Source: CAYWJT01 sp964458655
Lineage (GTDB): Bacteria > Acidobacteriota > Aminicenantia > Aminicenantales > Saccharicenantaceae
Length of the DNA: 17,719 nt
Direction: 5' to 3'
Assembly (NCBI GenBank): GCA_964458655.1
Contig: CAYWJT010000054.1
Span: 1 to 17,719 of the forward strand
In this document: positions 1-5,460 of the stretch, one piece after another
Layout: each line of letters starts with the position of its first letter
Numbering within the stretch: position 1 is the stretch's first letter
The notes under the pieces: model-generated
Seen by the model: the letters and a program-made list of their open reading frames with translations, nothing else
What the model was told of the DNA's origin: nothing
Database searches by the model: none
Translations under genes and position numbers: made by a program

Positions 1-6
1 CCCACG

Positions 7-39
7 TGTCCACTTTTGATTTTTAAACTGTCCACTTTT
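7..39. repeat. Two direct copies of an 11-bp motif, IS-end-like
   Basis: The motif TGTCCACTTTT occurs at 7-17 and again at 29-39, a 22-bp period, in AT-rich sequence at the very left edge. Tandem short repeats starting with TG are typical of the termini of some insertion sequences, notably the IS21 family. No transposase gene lies to the right, so if this is an IS end it is a solo remnant, or the element lies outside the window. The direct repeat is seen; the IS assignment is inference. Confidence 0.35.
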
Positions 40-71
40 CAACTTTTGCTAACAGCCGGTTCTTGCTCCCG

Positions 72-101
72 TTGACATCCACGCCCGGTATTTTCTATCA
101 T
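72..101 (+). promoter_or_regulatory. Sigma70-type promoter upstream of the FecR-domain gene
   Basis: A perfect -35 TTGACA (72-77) is followed after 18 bp by TATCAT (96-101). Transcription would begin near 108 and give a leader of about 200 nt before the FecR-domain gene at 306. The same two hexamers with the same spacing recur at 3052-3081, which strengthens the call. A closer promoter for the gene cannot be excluded, since 270-290 is AT-rich. Confidence 0.5.
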
Positions 102-305
102 TCTTACATTGGGGAACGGCCAAAATTGGCTCAGGAACGAGTATCCCGCCACCACAGCCGAAAACGAAATTCTAATAATTTTGAAGCGGGAAATCCCGAT
201 AAGCAGCTGCTCGCCTGGGGACCGGACTGGCCAGCGGCCATCGAGATCACCTACGCTAATCCTGGCGCAAATATCTTAAAAAATAAGAAATGAGAAGGAG
301 GGATC
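102..305. other. Leader region without a convincing gene
   Basis: A short open frame (63-293) crosses this stretch, but it has no Shine-Dalgarno sequence, no recognisable motif and a composition unlike a protein. I treat it as non-coding. The only clear signal is the ribosome binding site AAGGAGG at 295-301, four bases before the ATG at 306. Confidence 0.5.
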
Positions 306-2636
306 ATGAAATCGGTTCAGCTCAAACTCGCTGTCTGGGCAGTTTCCCTCAGTCTTATCATCATAGGCTCAGCCATCCTTCCGGCCTGGCAAATCCCAAA
401 ATTGGATTCACTCAAGAAAAAAATCGATCAATACGGCGTAGAGAAGCTCCTCAAAGGGGAGCCTGTTATCACGACCAGCCTAGCTGACGCCCTGACAGAA
501 GTTGCTTTTCTCGACGATTACGACCCCAAGCACTTCCTTCCGCTGACCCTCATGCCCCGCGCGGACAACGGCAACTTCATCCTGATCCGCCCTGGTATTT
601 ATGAATTCAAAGCCCAGAGCTACTGCCTGGATGCGGGAACATATGCTCCAAGCAGGGGGGACGGCTACCTCTACGCCCCCCTCAAAGGTCCGAGGGCTGA
701 AATTGTGAGACATATCCTGGAGAGGTCGGTTTTACACCCGGAAATTCCACAGCAAGACATCCAAGTCCTCCTCTGGGCGATCGTAGCCCGGACAAAGGTC
801 AGCGACATGACCAGGAAAAATCAGCAGACCGCACTGAAGCTCCTTACTCCTCAAGAGATATTCACCCTCAATGGCGGGGCCCTGGGGATTGTGCCGGATG
901 ATGTGTTAACCAGAACCATGGGAAATTTGCCGCACTCGATCCAGAATATCCTTAGGGCTGAAAATCAAATCCGACGCCTGCTTACCCGGGCGGATGCGAC
1001 CTTTGACCAGATAGAGAAGATCGCCGTTTTGACAGGCGATCCTGCCCCCGGGAAAGGAAGCCGCGAAGTGCCCCTTGGCCGCTGGTCTTACCATCCCCAA
1101 AAATATTTCGTCCGCTATTTTCCTTCCGGTTATAGGCTCACAGAATGGCAAATCTCTGTTCCCGGCCCTTTGCGTGTCGACCGCGATTCCTTAGGCCGGA
1201 TTACATCCCTCATCCAGGACGAAGAAAACCGGATGGACATCGAATATGATCAGGCGTTCGAACCATTGACCATGTCCGGCCCGGCACCCTTCCATGCTTA
1301 TGCTTTCCGTTCTCTCCGCTACAGAGGCGACGATCCGAAAAAACTCAACGTCAAGGTGCAGGCGGAGTGGAAAGATCTGGGCTGGAGCTTCGTGGGGAAT
1401 CCGGCCGGCCAGAAGGCAACCCAAGCACCGCCTGTTCGATTCTCCAACCTCGGCCTTCGCCTCGACCGGGCTAAGACTTTCCAAAAAGAATTGGAGACTC
1501 TCTCGGAAGTTCTCAAAAACACAGGCAGCTCGCTCACGGCGGATCGTCTCGAAACGATCATGTCCATTGCCCATATTGCTGAGGGATTAAGAGACATAAT
1601 CAGCGCTGAGGGATCCTCTGAAAAAACCTCCTCGCTCGAGGCCTATCATTTTATCAAGCGCGCCTGGATGGCTGCACTTGTCGAACTTCCCTGGGTTAGC
1701 GGAGGATCGGCGGCCTCGGTGGCAACCTGGGGAGCGCCTTTGGGATGGGATCTTACCGGTTCGGTTTCCTGGCCTGGGCTTGGAGTCGGGTTCTTTCCGA
1801 ACGGGCGGCTTTTCACGGCGAACAATCCAGTTTTCGCCGGCGCAGCGTCCACCCAGTCATCAGGTTCAGGCCAAGGCAGCGTAGGTCAAACAAGCAGCGA
1901 CGTGGGAATGCCAGGGAACACGAACGAACAGCGGCTCGGCCAATCCCCGCGCCCTCCCGGGAAATCTCCCTGCAGCGGCAATATCACCATGGCAATTGGA
2001 GACGCTAAAATTAACGGTGAGCCGGTATCTGAAGGCCGTATCGGTGACCTCAGCGGCGCCGTCGTCACGACAGGCCGCAGAAGCAGAGTCAGGATAAACC
2101 TTCCCGACGGTATTACAATTACTTTGGGCTCCAACTCATCAGTCGATATGACGAACATATGCAAGGGCGGAGCAGGAGATGAGCGGTCATGGTTAGAAAT
2201 CGGCAAAGGGTTTTTCTTTTCCCTAGTGGCCAAAATCGCGTTCGGCGGCCGCGTCCGCCCTTTCGAGTACCACGGGCCCAACGCGGTTGATGGCTCACGC
2301 GGAGTGCCGTACCCGCTCCAGGCAAGTTCGTTCGAGGGAGCCCTCCTGGCTTCTCTATCCAGACAATTCCCGCTCGATACCCGAGAAATCGAGCTTGAAG
2401 GCATGTTTGAAGAATTGAGGCCTTCTGAAGCAGAACTAGCCTTCGCCGAAGCTGCCTTTTTCGCAAGCCTTGAGCCCCATGATTACGTTTATGTCAGGGT
2501 GATCAAAGGGACTGTGGTCGTCCGAATTGCAGATGAACCCGAGATCGTTGTCCGGTCCGGGAAGCACATTTACGAAAAATTAGGGAGGCCTGTCGCACCC
2601 AAGAACAGGGACGTCGTTATCAGGCTTGACAAGTAA
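306..2636 (+). CDS. Large FecR-domain protein, membrane-anchored or secreted, function unknown
   Basis: This is a 776-residue protein. The ATG at 306 is set by a strong AAGGAGG four bases upstream. Residues ~7-28 are hydrophobic (signal anchor or signal peptide). Residues ~106-166 form a well-ordered block running from YCLDAGTYAP through YLYAPLKGPR to LLWAIVARTK. Around 291-318 lies a segment resembling one YD/RHS repeat (RDSLGRIT ... IEYD). Residues ~455-500 are hydrophobic and Gly-rich, and ~510-555 are a Ser/Gly/Gln-rich linker. Residues ~559-617 match the FecR fold: INGEPV, then VTTGRRSRVRINLPDG, then LGSNSSVDM. A second FecR-like strand pair closes the C terminus (~741-770, IKGTVVVRI ... 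VRSGKH). Known FecR domains are periplasmic and act in signal transfer or as beta-structured binding modules. This protein lacks the N-terminal anti-sigma region and has no neighbouring sigma factor or TonB receptor, so classical FecR signalling is unlikely. It stands alone in low-GC accessory DNA. Actual function is unknown. Confidence 0.8.
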   Translation: MKSVQLKLAVWAVSLSLIIIGSAILPAWQIPKLDSLKKKIDQYGVEKLLKGEPVITTSLADALTEVAFLDDYDPKHFLPLTLMPRADNGNFILIRPGIYEFKAQSYCLDAGTYAPSRGDGYLYAPLKGPRAEIVRHILERSVLHPEIPQQDIQVLLWAIVARTKVSDMTRKNQQTALKLLTPQEIFTLNGGALGIVPDDVLTRTMGNLPHSIQNILRAENQIRRLLTRADATFDQIEKIAVLTGDPAPGKGSREVPLGRWSYHPQKYFVRYFPSGYRLTEWQISVPGPLRVDRDSLGRITSLIQDEENRMDIEYDQAFEPLTMSGPAPFHAYAFRSLRYRGDDPKKLNVKVQAEWKDLGWSFVGNPAGQKATQAPPVRFSNLGLRLDRAKTFQKELETLSEVLKNTGSSLTADRLETIMSIAHIAEGLRDIISAEGSSEKTSSLEAYHFIKRAWMAALVELPWVSGGSAASVATWGAPLGWDLTGSVSWPGLGVGFFPNGRLFTANNPVFAGAASTQSSGSGQGSVGQTSSDVGMPGNTNEQRLGQSPRPPGKSPCSGNITMAIGDAKINGEPVSEGRIGDLSGAVVTTGRRSRVRINLPDGITITLGSNSSVDMTNICKGGAGDERSWLEIGKGFFFSLVAKIAFGGRVRPFEYHGPNAVDGSRGVPYPLQASSFEGALLASLSRQFPLDTREIELEGMFEELRPSEAELAFAEAAFFASLEPHDYVYVRVIKGTVVVRIADEPEIVVRSGKHIYEKLGRPVAPKNRDVVIRLDK

Positions 2637-2724
2637 ACTCAATAATGTCCCAAAATAAATTCAGTCGTCACACTTAAGATCTGTAAAAGAGCGCAGAGAC
2701 TTATCTATAAGTTCAACCTTCTTA

Positions 2725-2838
2725 AACGATCGTAAAGGGGGTGTCGCGCAATTCAAGTGTGTCCTGGCCGACATCTGCGGCAAGGCAAGATTCCGGGAGC
2801 CCATGGAACGGGTCGATTACGGACGGGAGCGTTTCTAA
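2725..2838 (+). pseudogene. Possible Phd/YefM-type antitoxin fragment
   Basis: In the frame ending with the TAA at 2836-2838 the translation reads VAQFKCVLADICGKARF followed by MERVDYGRERF and a stop. Members of the Phd/YefM antitoxin superfamily often begin with an 'xxFKxxLAxxLxxA' helix followed by 'V.yGxERfxIxrxGkpvA'. Here the reading stops exactly where the second half would continue. There is no ATG start, no ribosome binding site and no toxin gene beside it. The likeness is by eye only and could be chance. Confidence 0.25.
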
Positions 2839-2851
2839 AATCGTTCTTTTT

Positions 2852-2968
2852 CTACTTCTTGACGACCTCTACCCGGCGGTTCTTAGCCCGGCCTTCCTCT
2901 GTCGAGTTGTCGGCGACCGGCTTGGTTTGCCCCCAGCCTACGGCCGTCATGCGCGCCGCATTGACGCC
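2852..2968 (-). pseudogene. C-terminal remnant of an OmpA/Pal-family protein
   Basis: The minus strand encodes GVNAARMTAVGWGQTKPVAD, then NSTEEGRAKNRRVEVVKK and a stop at 2854-2852. This matches the end of the OmpA C-terminal (peptidoglycan-binding) domain, in which 'GV...RM/L.a.GyG...Pva.Nst.egRa.NRRVe' is diagnostic, including the Asn and the paired Arg residues of the last helix. A complete domain is about 100 residues, but only the last ~40 are present. Upstream the frame runs into Arg-rich sequence unrelated to OmpA (the tRNA-like scrap). No signal peptide, barrel or start is visible. I read it as a 5'-truncated pseudogene. Confidence 0.7.
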
Positions 2969-3002
2969 GCGGCCGGGCCGAAGGTTCCTGTGCTTTTTTG
3001 CC

Positions 3003-3030
3003 CGCCGGGGGAGGACTCGAACCTCTAACC
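3003..3030 (-). other. tRNA 3'-end-like fragment (T arm and acceptor strand)
   Basis: Read on the minus strand, this contains AGAGGTTCGAGTCCTCC, a T-arm-like stem-loop with the invariant TTCGA loop core and four pairs of a five-pair stem. It is followed by CCCGGCG, as in a tRNA acceptor 3' strand. There is no matching 5' acceptor, D arm or CCA in the preceding ~90 bases, so it is not a working tRNA gene. It lies exactly where the OmpA homology ends. A leftover tRNA-type attachment site is one explanation; chance similarity is another. Confidence 0.3.
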
Positions 3031-3051
3031 CTTGGGCTCGGATTTTTCTCC

Positions 3052-3081
3052 TTGACATGGCCGAATCTACGGATATATCAT
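3052..3081 (+). promoter_or_regulatory. Consensus promoter of the small membrane-protein gene
   Basis: A perfect TTGACA (3052-3057), 18-bp spacer and TATCAT (3076-3081), with predicted initiation near 3088 and an ~80-nt leader to the ATG at 3171. Hexamers and spacer length are the same as in the promoter at 72-101. Confidence 0.6.
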
Positions 3082-3170
3082 AACGCCATCTTTTAAAGGG
3101 GCCTGTCGCCGCATATTTAAGGAAATGAGCTGCTTATGGCGGCTTGTTATCTTTTCTAGGAGGAGCAAGC

Positions 3171-3584
3171 ATGTTGAAGACGGCCTCAACCATTCTTCTC
3201 ATCGTCGTGGTGTTCGGCGCGATCTACAGCCTGGTGCTGATTGTCTCTCCGCAAACCGTCAGCACTCTTACCGACGAGGACCTGCAAAGCCCCGCCTGCA
3301 TTAAAAGGATCTTTGAAGTGGTGAGACATATGGGGGCGCTTGGGCTGGCCGCGAATATCGCGGTATTCTTTATCCTTTATAATGGCTTCAAGAAGGGCCT
3401 GAAATGGGGTTGGTGGGGATTCTTGCTGACCGGAATCGTCGGATGGGGCTATGGATTGGTGAGGTTCATCATCAACGGAGACACCAAGAATCTCATCGGC
3501 AACTTAGTCGGAGTCGTTTTGTTGCTGGCCGGCATTCTGCTTCCGCTAAAGGTGTTTTTCCCCAAAAAGACTGCGGCAAGCTAA
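3171..3584 (+). CDS. Small four-helix integral membrane protein, unknown function
   Basis: This is a 137-residue protein. I place the start at 3171, not at the in-frame ATG at 3144, because AGGAGGAG (3158-3165) sits five bases before it and the upstream residues are not membrane-like. Four hydrophobic segments are visible, at about residues 5-25, 52-71, 79-100 (with Trp-rich WGWWGF) and 108-128, so the protein should sit in the inner membrane. The loop at 26-51 is the only sizeable soluble part (TLTDEDLQSPACIKRIFEVV). The C-terminal PKKTAAS is positively charged and probably cytoplasmic. I do not recognise a family. It stands alone, with its own consensus promoter and strong ribosome binding site, amid gene remnants, so it is probably expressed. 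Its stop (3582-3584) overlaps the stop of the antisense TPR remnant. Confidence 0.75.
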   Translation: MLKTASTILLIVVVFGAIYSLVLIVSPQTVSTLTDEDLQSPACIKRIFEVVRHMGALGLAANIAVFFILYNGFKKGLKWGWWGFLLTGIVGWGYGLVRFIINGDTKNLIGNLVGVVLLLAGILLPLKVFFPKKTAAS

Positions 3585-3715
3585 GAGTCTGACAACCGTT
3601 TTTCTGCATCCGCGGATCCCGGGATGTCCGGACCGGCGTCTATTCGGAAGTCGAGGAAGATCCGGTAGGGCGCGACCGCTTCTTGTTTGAGGCCCTTCTC
3701 CTCGTACAGAGGCTC
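3581..3715 (-). pseudogene. C-terminal remnant of a tetratricopeptide-repeat protein
   Basis: The minus-strand frame reads YEEKGLKQEAVAPYRIFLDF, then RIDAGPDIPGSADAEKRL, and stops at 3583-3581. This is the pattern that ends many bacterial TPR proteins, including Acidobacteria-type Ser/Thr kinases with C-terminal TPRs: 'YEkkG...eAi..Y.kFLdlWkdADpdiPe..dAkkRL'. Upstream the match dissolves into Arg/Gly-rich sequence with a local 48-bp near-repeat. There is no credible start or ribosome binding site, so I call it a truncated, decayed gene end. Confidence 0.55.
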
Positions 3716-4104
3716 ACCTCGCTCCCCAGCAGGTTTGAGGCCCTTCCCCTTGGGACGGTGCCGCCGGCCAGGGTTGAATCCAACGGTCGTCGATAATGTC
3801 TGAAACGGCCGATCCATCCGTTTGGCTTGCTTCCAAGCATCTCGAGCGGCCCAAATGAATATGCCGAGGTCCGACGCTGAGAATGGCTGAATCCATGCTG
3901 AAGTCCTCTCTCATCATATTCAAGGTTGCCACAAAGCAAGCATAAGAAAGGGTTCTCCTCTCTGAAGCGCAGTCCCAGCATTTTCCACTATAATGTCGGT
4001 TTGCCTGGATAACGGCACCGAGCTCACCCGCTGCGAACGAGGCGGCGGAGCCGCCGAGGGAGCAGCCGGCTGGAGCGAAAAGTTGGGCGCGAAAGGCAGG
4101 AAAA
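3585..4104. other. Gene-free stretch between membrane protein and SDR gene
   Basis: Apart from the TPR remnant at its left end, no gene could be supported here. Open frames of 60-113 codons exist on the minus strand but have no start signals or recognisable motifs. A 17-bp near-repeat (GTTTGAGGCCCTTC core) occurs at 3685 and 3733. A GC-rich hairpin lies at 4041-4055. The stretch looks like decayed coding DNA. Confidence 0.5.
4041..4055 (-). terminator. GC hairpin downstream of the SDR gene, weak terminator candidate
   Basis: GGCGGC (4041-4046) and GCCGCC (4050-4055) form a perfect six-pair stem with a three-base loop, about 50 nt beyond the SDR stop. The following minus-strand bases have no clear T run, so intrinsic termination is doubtful. 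Confidence 0.2.
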
Positions 4105-4977
4105 TCAGAATCGCATCTTTAGAATCCAATCTGCTACCGACTGGGGCAAAGATTCAAGAAATCTGGCGGCTTTCGCCATGTGGCCGACTGAATATCTCCG
4201 TTTGGGCCGTCTTGCAACAAGGGCCTTGAAAACTACTTGTGCCACTCTTTCTGGATCTGTTCGTTTTTTATCGAACTCCGCCATGTCTTTAGCCCACTGC
4301 TGTAGAGCTTTTTCATAGAGCAAAACAAGTTCGCGCGGTTCTCTTTGCAAAAGGGTTTCTACATCCGTTGTGGTTCTCAGCCCTGCTGATGTCTTAATGC
4401 CGCCACATCTAATCATGATGTTCGGAATTCCCCATGACTTGAGTTCGATGTCAAGTGTCCGAGCTATGCAATTGATCGCAAAATCGCAAGCGTGAATACT
4501 GGCTACATACGGAGTTGGTATCAGTGCTGGTGTCATAATCCATACGATTCTTCCACCAGTCTGTCGAATCATCGGCAAAAACCTTTGAATCATGGCAACG
4601 GCACCCAGAACACGCGTATGCAACTCGGCTCGGAATTGTTCTAGGTTCATCAACTCGATGGGCGCAGGTGAACCACCACCCGCATTGTTGACTATCGCAT
4701 ACAAACCGCTCTTGCCATGCTGGTTCAGTTCATTGGCGATTAACTTTGCCGCGTTAGAAATATGCTCAAGGTTTGCAAGGTCGAGTGGGTTGATTGGAAT
4801 GATATTTGGTATGCTCAGATTACGCAGGTTTTCGGCATCGCTTTCTTTCCGAACCGTTGCAAATACGAGAAAACCGCGATTTGCCAGAGTAATAGCGGTT
4901 TGTCGTCCAATGCCTGAAGAACATCCAGTGATTAAGATCGATTGCCCGCCGATAGAATTGCTTGGAACTTGCACCAT
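4105..4977 (-). CDS. SDR-family (Rossmann-fold) protein lacking most catalytic residues
   Basis: I place the start at 4977 (290 residues): GAGGAG lies seven bases upstream, and the cofactor motif then falls at the normal distance from the N terminus. The longer open frame to 5115 adds an unrelated extension. Residues 17-24 are TGCSSGIG, the classical dinucleotide-binding loop, and 97-100 are NNAG. The catalytic tetrad Asn-Ser-Tyr-Lys is poorly kept. The Tyr is present (Y157 in TPYVASIHACDFA), but the Lys four residues on is Ile161, the usual Ser region reads WIMTPALI, and the usual Asn region reads HTRVLG. The C terminus (VGHMAKAARFLESLPQSVADWIL) resembles retinol-dehydrogenase-like SDRs. Known SDRs need Tyr and Lys to reduce carbonyls, so this one probably binds a nucleotide without normal catalysis. 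It sits divergent from the 5154 gene, and its lower GC suggests acquisition. Confidence 0.85.
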   Translation of the reverse strand: MVQVPSNSIGGQSILITGCSSGIGRQTAITLANRGFLVFATVRKESDAENLRNLSIPNIIPINPLDLANLEHISNAAKLIANELNQHGKSGLYAIVNNAGGGSPAPIELMNLEQFRAELHTRVLGAVAMIQRFLPMIRQTGGRIVWIMTPALIPTPYVASIHACDFAINCIARTLDIELKSWGIPNIMIRCGGIKTSAGLRTTTDVETLLQREPRELVLLYEKALQQWAKDMAEFDKKRTDPERVAQVVFKALVARRPKRRYSVGHMAKAARFLESLPQSVADWILKMRF

Positions 4978-5003
4978 GGCTATCTCCTCATGGAAGCAAG
5001 AAT

Positions 5004-5009
5004 ATGATA
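5004..5009 (-). promoter_or_regulatory. -10 element of the SDR gene
   Basis: TATCAT on the minus strand, 26 bp before the start codon at 4977. No good -35 lies 16-18 bp upstream. The identical hexamer is used at 96, 3076, 12038 and 17221. Confidence 0.35.
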
Positions 5010-5105
5010 GGAATTTCCTTTTTGCGCTCGGCGTGAAATCGCCGGTCCCGGATTGAGCAATAACCGCCAACCACGCGGGAAGGAGGATATCCCGGCCCAG
5101 TGCGG

Positions 5106-5135
5106 ATGTCAACATTCTGAGACTAATAGTATAAT
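5106..5135 (+). promoter_or_regulatory. Promoter of the small gene upstream of mfd
   Basis: ATGTCA (5106-5111, four of six consensus bases), 18-bp spacer, and a perfect TATAAT (5130-5135). The predicted start near 5142 leaves only ~12 nt before the ATG at 5154, with GGAAG (5142-5146) as ribosome binding site at the extreme 5' end. Confidence 0.45.
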
Positions 5136-5153
5136 GATCCCGGAAGCAGTCTG

Positions 5154-5423
5154 ATGAGCGAAAGGGCCGGAAATCCGGAAAAAGCCGACTTGCCGGGCGC
5201 GGAAGTGGAGTTCTACGCCGGTTACAGGTCGGAGGAAACGCCCCGGGCCGTCGTCCTGGGCGGCGTCAGGGTCGAGGTCGCCGAGGTCCTGGAAAGAAAG
5301 CGCCGGCGGCCGGCGCCCGGGGAAGCCGCGGACCAGGTCGAAGAATACCGCTGCCGACTCGCGGACGGTCGCGAAATCGTCGTCGAGCGCCGGCCCGACG
5401 GCTGCCGCGTCCGCCCGGCCTGA
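5154..5423 (+). CDS. Small conserved-looking protein upstream of mfd, unknown
   Basis: This is an 89-residue protein with no signal peptide or membrane segment, so it is probably cytoplasmic. The core reads VEFYAGYRSEETPRAVVLGG, then VRVEVAEVLERKRR, and later YRCRLADGREIVVERRPDG. This 'V.fy.GyR.eE.P......G.r..V.eVl.r ... y.v.l.dG' layout resembles the small all-beta DUF6504-type proteins; I rate that as a weak likeness. The final residues are Arg-rich. The start has a GGAAG site seven bases upstream. mfd begins 37 bp downstream, but with its own promoter just after this gene's stop. The GC-rich codon use matches the core block, so this marks the end of the accessory region. Confidence 0.65.
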   Translation: MSERAGNPEKADLPGAEVEFYAGYRSEETPRAVVLGGVRVEVAEVLERKRRRPAPGEAADQVEEYRCRLADGREIVVERRPDGCRVRPA

Positions 5424-5425
5424 AA

Positions 5426-5454
5426 TTTACTGCCGCCCTGGCTTTGTCTAAAAT
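5426..5454 (+). promoter_or_regulatory. Promoter of mfd, apparently giving a leaderless transcript
   Basis: TTTACT (5426-5431, four of six), a 17-bp spacer and TAAAAT (5449-5454). Initiation seven bases after the -10 falls on the GTG at 5461. There is no Shine-Dalgarno sequence before the GTG, as expected for a leaderless message. Confidence 0.45.
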
Positions 5455-5460
5455 AGAAAA

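Larger units (their letters stand above)
2637..3051. other. Gene-free stretch with gene remnants
   Basis: No intact gene is visible between the FecR-domain stop and the promoter of the small membrane protein. From left to right it holds a short inverted repeat (ACTTAT-CT-ATAAGT, 2699-2712), a plus-strand fragment resembling a Phd/YefM antitoxin (ending 2838), the tail of an OmpA-family gene on the minus strand (2852-2968), and a tRNA-T-arm-like scrap (about 3003-3030). Together they suggest repeated insertion and deletion. Confidence 0.6.

Noticed and set aside
63..293. 76-codon open frame at the left edge
   Set aside because: No ribosome binding site, it overlaps the promoter, and it looks non-coding.
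2699..2712. Inverted repeat ACTTAT-CT-ATAAGT
   Set aside because: Too short and AT-rich, with no adjacent regulator or T run, to call an operator or a terminator.
3993..4229. 78-codon plus-strand frame before and into the SDR gene
   Set aside because: It overlaps the SDR 3' end antisense, has no start signal, and is low-complexity Gly/Ala.
4977..5115. N-terminal extension of the SDR protein to 5115
   Set aside because: The internal ATG has a GAGGAG site and puts the Rossmann motif at the usual distance; the extension has no homology-like pattern.
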